Shown here: positions 4,783-8,055 of the stretch, in pieces
How positions within the stretch are numbered: position 1 is the stretch's first letter
Layout of the letters: every line of letters starts with the position of its first letter
Source of the DNA: Bacteroidales bacterium
GTDB taxonomy: Bacteria > Bacteroidota > Bacteroidia > Bacteroidales > Muribaculaceae
Assembly: GCA_030526455.1 (NCBI GenBank)
Contig: JAUNCU010000135.1
Coordinates: 1-8,055 of the forward strand
DNA length: 8,055 nt
Direction of reading: 5' to 3'
The notes under the pieces: generated by a model
The model's input: only the letters and a program-made list of their open reading frames with translations
What the model was told of the DNA's origin: nothing
Databases searched by the model: none
Made by a program: the position numbers and the translations under genes

Positions 4783-6448
4783 AATGGTTATCTACCAATT
4801 GTTTCCACGACTGTTCACCAACACCAGCGCCACCTTCGTGCCCAATGGCACCATCGAGGAAAACGGCGTGGGTAAGATGAACGACATCGACGCCACCGTG
4901 CTTGCTTCGCTCAAGGACTTGGGCGTCACCCACCTGTGGTACACCGGCATCATCGAGCATGCCAACAAGACCGACTACTCGCGCTACGGCATCGCATCGT
5001 CGAACCCTCATGTGGTGAAGGGCAACGCCGGTTCGCCTTACGCCATCCGCGACTATTACGACGTGGATCCCGACATCGCCGTCGACGTGCCTAATCGCAT
5101 CCAGGAATTCAAAGACCTAGTGAATCGCACCCACGAAGCGGGCATGAAGGTGATCATCGACTTTGTGCCCAATCATGTGGCACGCGAGTACGGCTCCGAC
5201 GCAAAACCCGCCGGCGTGGAAGACCTCGGCGCCACCGACGACAAGGGCATGTTCTTCTCGCCCACCAACAATTTCTTCTACATCACAGGCAAGGATTTCC
5301 AGCCCAACGTGCATCTGGGCTTAGGCGAAGAGCGCTATGTGGAATATCCCGCGAAGGCCACGGGCAACGATTGCTACCACGAGCACCCCGACGTGTGCGA
5401 CTGGTATGAAACCGTGAAACTCAACTATGGCGTCGACCCCTGGAATGGCTGCCACCACTTCTCGCCCATTCCACCCACATGGCACAAGATGTGCGACATC
5501 CTGCTCTACTGGGCAGCGATGGGTGTGGACGGCTTCCGCTGCGACATGGCCCACATGGTGCCCGTCGACTTCTGGCACTGGGCTATCGCCAAGGTGAAGG
5601 AACAATACCCCGAAGTGGTGTTCATCGCCGAACTCTACGACGTGAACATCTATCACAACTATATTCACTACGGAGGTTTCGACTACCTCTACGACAAGGT
5701 GAACCTCTACGACACACTCTGCGCCATCGTGAAAAACGATGCCCCCGCATCGGCCATCACCCAGTGCTGGCAGCGCGTGGAGGGTGTGCAGGACCACATG
5801 CTCAACTTCCTCGAAAACCACGACGAACTGCGCGTGGCGGCTCCGCAACTCTTCGGTTCGGCCGAGGCAGCCTTGCCCGCCGTCATCGTGTCGGCCACCA
5901 TGTCGAAGTCGCCATTCATGGTCTACCAGGGCCAGGAACTCGGCGAACCCGCAGCCGGAGCCATCGGTTTTTCGGGCGACGACGGCCGCACCTCCATCTT
6001 CGACTATTGCACCATGCCCACGGTAGTGCGCTGGTACAACGGCGGCAAGTGCGGCATTCAGCGACTCAACAACAAGGAGCGCCGCATTCGTGCCTTCTAC
6101 AAAAAAGTGCTGCGCATGTGCAACGACCTTGAGGCCATCCGCGAAGGCGCATTCTTCGACCTCATGTATGCCAACTATCACAGCATCAACCCCAACAAGC
6201 AATACGTCTACCTGCGCCACACGGCATCGCAAACCCTCGTGATAGCGGTGAACTTCTCCGATGCCGACGTGCACACCGCCATCGACATTCCCGAGCACGC
6301 CTTCTCCTTCCTGGGCATCACCCCGGGCCGCTACTTCATGAAGGAAATGCTCTCAGGCAAGCAGAAGACGGTGGAATTCTCGCCCGAAGCAAAATTTGAA
6401 CTCCAAATTCCAGCCCATGGCGCACTCGTGTGGGAAATCAACTATTAG
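4766..6448 (+). CDS. Cytoplasmic GH13 alpha-amylase family glycosidase
   Basis: A 560-residue glycoside hydrolase family 13 protein, predicted to act on alpha-1,4-glucans or maltooligosaccharides. The (beta/alpha)8 barrel begins at once (VIYQLFPRLF, 8-17). The four conserved GH13 regions are present: DFVPNH at 132-137, GFRCD with the nucleophile Asp260, FIAELYD with the acid/base Glu289, and ENHD with Asp353. The catalytic triad is therefore complete. Residues about 475-560 form the usual C-terminal beta domain. No signal peptide is seen, so it is not the SusG-type surface enzyme but an intracellular one, perhaps for glycogen or imported oligosaccharides. The start at 4766 overlaps the patatin gene by 17 nt. 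The second Met (4784) would instead lie one base after the patatin TAA and is equally credible. Exact specificity (amylase, transferase or other) cannot be read from the sequence. Confidence 0.95.
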   Translation: MRKENKMVIYQLFPRLFTNTSATFVPNGTIEENGVGKMNDIDATVLASLKDLGVTHLWYTGIIEHANKTDYSRYGIASSNPHVVKGNAGSPYAIRDYYDVDPDIAVDVPNRIQEFKDLVNRTHEAGMKVIIDFVPNHVAREYGSDAKPAGVEDLGATDDKGMFFSPTNNFFYITGKDFQPNVHLGLGEERYVEYPAKATGNDCYHEHPDVCDWYETVKLNYGVDPWNGCHHFSPIPPTWHKMCDILLYWAAMGVDGFRCDMAHMVPVDFWHWAIAKVKEQYPEVVFIAELYDVNIYHNYIHYGGFDYLYDKVNLYDTLCAIVKNDAPASAITQCWQRVEGVQDHMLNFLENHDELRVAAPQLFGSAEAALPAVIVSATMSKSPFMVYQGQELGEPAAGAIGFSGDDGRTSIFDYCTMPTVVRWYNGGKCGIQRLNNKERRIRAFYKKVLRMCNDLEAIREGAFFDLMYANYHSINPNKQYVYLRHTASQTLVIAVNFSDADVHTAIDIPEHAFSFLGITPGRYFMKEMLSGKQKTVEFSPEAKFELQIPAHGALVWEINY

Positions 6449-6462
6449 GCAGTATATTCACA

Positions 6463-6500
6463 AAAAGTTGGCCATTCTATTAGAATAGGTCAACTTTTAA
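6463..6500 (+). terminator. Hairpin terminator after the GH13 gene
   Basis: AAAAGTTG (6463-6470) pairs with CAACTTTT (6491-6498). The stem continues through a G-U pair, CC/GG and ATTCTA/TAGAAT with a one-base bulge (A6487). This is a nearly perfect 17-bp stem with a tiny loop, 15 nt after the stop codon. The downstream T-run is part of the stem. It ends only 5 nt before the -7 box of prs. Confidence 0.8.
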
Positions 6501-6503
6501 TCG

Positions 6504-6511
6504 TAACTTTG
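6504..6511 (+). promoter_or_regulatory. Putative -7 box for prs
   Basis: TAACTTTG matches TAnnTTTG exactly. The predicted transcript start is near 6518, about 20 nt before the prs ATG. The position of the -33 box (about 6481-6484) falls inside the 3' arm of the preceding terminator hairpin and does not match TTTG. Confidence 0.6.
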
Positions 6512-6538
6512 CATTAGTTTTTATTATCAACAATATTT

Positions 6539-7474
6539 ATGAACAATTCGTACAAAATCTTTTCAGGTACAAAATCTCGTTATCTGGCAGAGGAGATGTG
6601 CAAGCATCTCGGTGTTGAACTGGGCAAAATGAACACTATCCGCTTCTCCGACGGTGAATTCGAAGTTTCTTTCGAAGAATCGGTTCGCGGCTGCGATGTG
6701 TTCCTCGTGCAGTCTACTTTCCCTAATAGCGATAACTTGATGGAACTCCTCCTCATGATCGACGCCGCTAAGCGCGCTTCTGCAAAGAGCGTGGTGGCCG
6801 TGGTTCCTTACTTCGGATGGGCTCGTCAAGACCGCAAAGATAAGCCACGTGTTTCAATCGCTGCTAAACTCGTTTCCGACTTGCTTTCAGCAGCAGGTAT
6901 CGACCGCTTGATCACCATGGACCTCCATGCCGATCAAATTCAAGGTTTCTTCAACGTTCCCGTCGACCACCTCTATTCTTCTTCAGTGTTCGTGCCCTAC
7001 ATCTCTTCGCTGAAACTGAAGGATATGGTGATTGCTTCGCCCGACGTGGGTGGTGCTAAGCGTGCCAATAGTTACGCCAAGTACTTCGACTGCCCTCTCG
7101 TGCTCTGCCACAAGCAGCGCGCTAAGGCTAATGTGGTAGCCGACATGACCATCATCGGCGACGTGAAGGACAAAGACGTAGTGCTTGTCGACGACATGAT
7201 CGACACCGCAGGCACTATCTGCAAGGCCGCCGACTTGATGAAGGAAAACGGTGCCCGCTCGGTTCGCTGCCTCACTTCACACGCGCTCATGAGCGGTCCA
7301 GCAGTAGATCGCATCAACGCCAGCGCTCTCGAAGAAGTGATCTTCACCAATTCTATTCCTTTCGATACTGCTAAGTGCGACAAGGTGTCAATTATCAGTA
7401 TAGCAGAACTCTTTGCAAATACTATCAATTGCATCAACACCAACAAGCCTATCAGTGACTTCTATCTTTTCTAA
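6539..7474 (+). CDS. prs: Ribose-phosphate pyrophosphokinase (PRPP synthase)
   Basis: It makes 5-phosphoribosyl-1-pyrophosphate from ribose-5-phosphate and ATP in the cytoplasm, the precursor of purine, pyrimidine, NAD, histidine and tryptophan synthesis. The 311-residue length is normal for class I enzymes. Motifs in order: FSDGE at 36-40, the ATP-binding YFGWARQDRK at 91-100, DLHADQIQGFF with metal and ribose-phosphate contacts at 128-138, SPDVGGAKRA at 168-176 and following, the flexible-loop Lys192 and Arg194, and the PRPP-binding loop VVLVDDMIDTAGT at 214-226. All key residues are intact. The loop reads HKQR where many homologues have DKRR, a mild variation. It has its own -7 box and a terminator on each side, so it is probably a single-gene unit. 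Confidence 0.98.
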   Translation: MNNSYKIFSGTKSRYLAEEMCKHLGVELGKMNTIRFSDGEFEVSFEESVRGCDVFLVQSTFPNSDNLMELLLMIDAAKRASAKSVVAVVPYFGWARQDRKDKPRVSIAAKLVSDLLSAAGIDRLITMDLHADQIQGFFNVPVDHLYSSSVFVPYISSLKLKDMVIASPDVGGAKRANSYAKYFDCPLVLCHKQRAKANVVADMTIIGDVKDKDVVLVDDMIDTAGTICKAADLMKENGARSVRCLTSHALMSGPAVDRINASALEEVIFTNSIPFDTAKCDKVSIISIAELFANTINCINTNKPISDFYLF

Positions 7475-7502
7475 GATAATTATTATCAATTAAATAACAT
7501 TG

Positions 7503-7540
7503 CAAAGCCCCAACTCGCTCAACGGTCGGGGCTTTGTGTT
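7503..7540 (+). terminator. Hairpin terminator after prs
   Basis: CAAAGCCCC (7503-7511) pairs perfectly with GGGGCTTTG (7528-7536) around a 16-nt loop, followed by TGTTTC. It lies about 30 nt after the prs stop, with only weak T-richness after the stem. Confidence 0.8.
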
Positions 7541-7573
7541 TCATTAAGCACCATTTCATTCTTTTCAATAAAA

Positions 7574-8035
7574 ATGGAAAAAACATTAGTAATTCTCAAG
7601 CCTTCATGCCTCCAGCGTGGTCTGGTGGGTGAAGTGACCAAGCGTTTCGAACAAAAAGGACTTCGCCTCGCCGGCATGAAGATGTGCCGTCTCACCGACG
7701 AGCAAATGAGCGAACATTATGCACAGCACGCCGGCAAGCCTTTCTTCCAGCAACTCAAAGACGCCATGATGGTAACGCCCGTGATCGTGTGCTGCTACGA
7801 AGGCGTGGGCGCAGTGGAGGTGGTTCGCCAAATGGCGGGCGCAACCAGTGGCCGAAAAGCCGCTCCAGGCACCATCCGCGGCGACCTGAGCATGTCGTTC
7901 CAGGAAAACATCGTCCACACCAGCGACTCACTCGAAAACGCCGAAATCGAACTCAAGCGCTTCTTCAGCGACGGTGAGATTTTCGACTACACACTCCCCC
8001 ATTTCCAATTCCTCTACGCTGCCGACGAATTGTAA
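7574..8035 (+). CDS. ndk: Nucleoside diphosphate kinase
   Basis: It transfers the gamma-phosphate of ATP to nucleoside diphosphates through a phospho-histidine, keeping NTP and dNTP pools balanced in the cytoplasm. It has 153 residues. The N-terminal TLVILKPS carries the nucleotide-contacting Lys9. GATSGRKAAPGTIRGD (about 89-104) is the conserved phosphate-binding region. NIVHTSDS holds the catalytic His115, where enterobacterial enzymes read NxVHGSDS. Ser11 replaces the more usual Asp in KPD, a variant I associate with Bacteroidetes enzymes. The ATG at 7574 has an A-rich upstream region and no Shine-Dalgarno. I find no TAnnTTTG box between the prs terminator and this start, so its promoter is unclear; it may depend on read-through from prs. 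The gene is complete, ending 20 nt before the window edge. Confidence 0.98.
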   Translation: MEKTLVILKPSCLQRGLVGEVTKRFEQKGLRLAGMKMCRLTDEQMSEHYAQHAGKPFFQQLKDAMMVTPVIVCCYEGVGAVEVVRQMAGATSGRKAAPGTIRGDLSMSFQENIVHTSDSLENAEIELKRFFSDGEIFDYTLPHFQFLYAADEL

Positions 8036-8055
8036 TTCACGCCCATCACCTTCCC

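Noticed and set aside
5321..6298. 325-codon minus-strand ORF inside the GH13 gene
   Set aside because: It is antisense to an intact GH13 catalytic domain. The Val/His-rich, low-complexity translation reflects GC-rich third codon positions, not a real protein.
7475..7573. Promoter for ndk
   Set aside because: No TAnnTTTG box with a sensible -33 was found between the prs terminator and the ndk start, so none is called.

Overview
The window looks like chromosomal DNA of a gut-type Bacteroidales bacterium (Prevotella/Muribaculaceae-like; family is inference). Four things point there. Several starts are preceded by the Bacteroidetes sigma-ABfr -7 box TAnnTTTG. Shine-Dalgarno sequences are absent. 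A biotin-carrier/Na+-pumping decarboxylase operon of the kind used for succinate-to-propionate metabolism is present. Two proteins resemble families known mainly from Bacteroidetes.

Left part (1-1440): the last 19 codons of a biotinyl carrier subunit, then a complete beta subunit of a sodium-pumping biotin-dependent decarboxylase. The operon ends in a hairpin terminator. Middle part (1480-3900): an accessory stretch. An AT-rich repeat array (1482-1660) runs into the 3' end of a minus-strand gene of unknown function (1638-2339). Next comes a 112-bp REPIN-like element made of two exact inverted 31-nt copies (2388-2499), then a minus-strand gene with a DUF6291-type N-terminus (2510-3367). A divergent promoter region follows, then a small charged ORF on the plus strand (3556-3801) with its own terminator. 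Right part (3985-8035): a patatin-like phospholipase overlapping or abutting a cytoplasmic GH13 alpha-amylase-family gene (probable operon), then the housekeeping genes prs (PRPP synthase) and ndk (nucleoside diphosphate kinase), each with its own terminator or promoter signals.

Functionally, the flanks are core metabolism: sodium-coupled decarboxylation, lipid and alpha-glucan hydrolysis, and nucleotide precursor supply. The 1.5-3.8 kb stretch is the part least explained by known biology. It combines two repeat types with lineage-restricted genes. I see no integrase, transposase, tRNA, rRNA or CRISPR array, and no convincing evidence of a complete new multi-gene system. No stretch longer than 300 bases lacks a gene.
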